Assembly (NCBI GenBank): GCA_934234185.1
Contig: CAKQHO010000093.1
Coordinates: 1 to 13,494 of the forward strand
Length of the DNA: 13,494 nucleotides
Direction: 5' to 3'
DNA from: an uncultured Psychrobacillus sp.
Lineage (GTDB): Bacteria; Bacillota; Bacilli; Bacillales_A; Planococcaceae
The notes under the pieces were generated by a model. It was not told the DNA's origin. It searched no databases and saw only the letters and a list, made by a program, of their open reading frames with translations. Below are positions 13,442 through 13,494 of this stretch, one piece after another. Position numbers and translations under genes: made by a program. How positions within the stretch are numbered: the first letter of the stretch is position 1; every line of letters begins with the position of its first letter.

Positions 13442-13494
13442 TTATTTTTTCTTGTTAGCAACTGTTTTACGAGGACCTTTACGAGTACGAGCAT
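13442..13494 (-). CDS. rpsM: 30S ribosomal protein S13, C-terminal end only
   Basis: The last 16 codons before TAA (13444-13442) read ARTRKGPRKTVANKKK. This is the typical basic C-terminus of bacterial S13, which reaches the tRNAs in the A and P sites. The gene continues beyond the right edge of the window. Position upstream of rpsK fits the alpha operon. Confidence 0.93.
   Translation of the reverse strand, partial: ARTRKGPRKTVANKKK

Overview
This window is chromosomal DNA of an AT-rich, endospore-forming Firmicute (order Bacillales). The evidence is gene content and order. One end carries the tail of the S10/spc/alpha ribosomal cluster (rpsM-rpsK-rpoA-rplQ), followed by ecfA1-ecfA2-ecfT-truA-rplM-rpsI. 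The other end carries sporulation and germination genes (cwlD, salA, gerD, kbaA, a pdaB-type gene) and then an rRNA operon start. This is the Bacillus subtilis rpsM-to-rrn order read in reverse. Near-consensus AAAGGAGG ribosome binding sites and frequent GTG/TTG starts fit the same group. A Planococcaceae-like genus (Psychrobacillus, Lysinibacillus or Sporosarcina type) is a guess from overall feel, not shown by the sequence.

Layout. Positions 1-302 hold, on the minus strand, the leader of an rRNA operon whose 16S gene lies just left of the window, preceded by three tandem promoters spaced 84-85 bp apart. Diverging from it is a NodB-fold gene at the pdaB position that has lost most catalytic residues (353-1012). 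kbaA (minus) converges on it through a shared terminator. gerD (plus) diverges from kbaA and converges on salA (minus). cwlD and an MFS transporter gene continue on the minus strand. Between the MFS gene and rpsI, where B. subtilis has ybaJ and ybaK, lie a decayed GNAT acetyltransferase gene, a small secreted Excalibur-domain protein gene (plus) and about 450 bp with no supported gene. rpsI and rplM follow, with a strong promoter and a probable L13 autoregulatory leader. Then come truA and the overlapping ecfT/ecfA2/ecfA1 genes (energising module of an ECF vitamin/metal importer). That module has its own promoter and a 5' leader ending in a terminator-like structure. The alpha-operon end (rplQ, rpoA, rpsK, partial rpsM) closes the window.

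How the genes work together. The right half is growth machinery: ribosomal proteins, RNA polymerase alpha, tRNA pseudouridylation and micronutrient uptake. The left third is developmental: KbaA acts on the KinB sporulation kinase pathway, CwlD (and PdaA-type deacetylases) make spore-cortex muramic lactam, GerD assembles the germinosome, and SalA regulates exoprotease expression. The middle (about 4.4-6.85 kb) is the variable part, with an inserted transporter, a dead gene and a small secreted protein.

The points most worth a second look are the triplicated rrn promoter, the catalytically degenerate PdaB-like protein, the GNAT pseudogene whose tail is read into a false N-terminus of the MFS gene, the unassigned leader of ecfA1, and a SalA with no cysteine. 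I see no CRISPR array, intact insertion sequence, tRNA or complete rRNA gene, and nothing that convincingly forms a wholly new multi-gene system.
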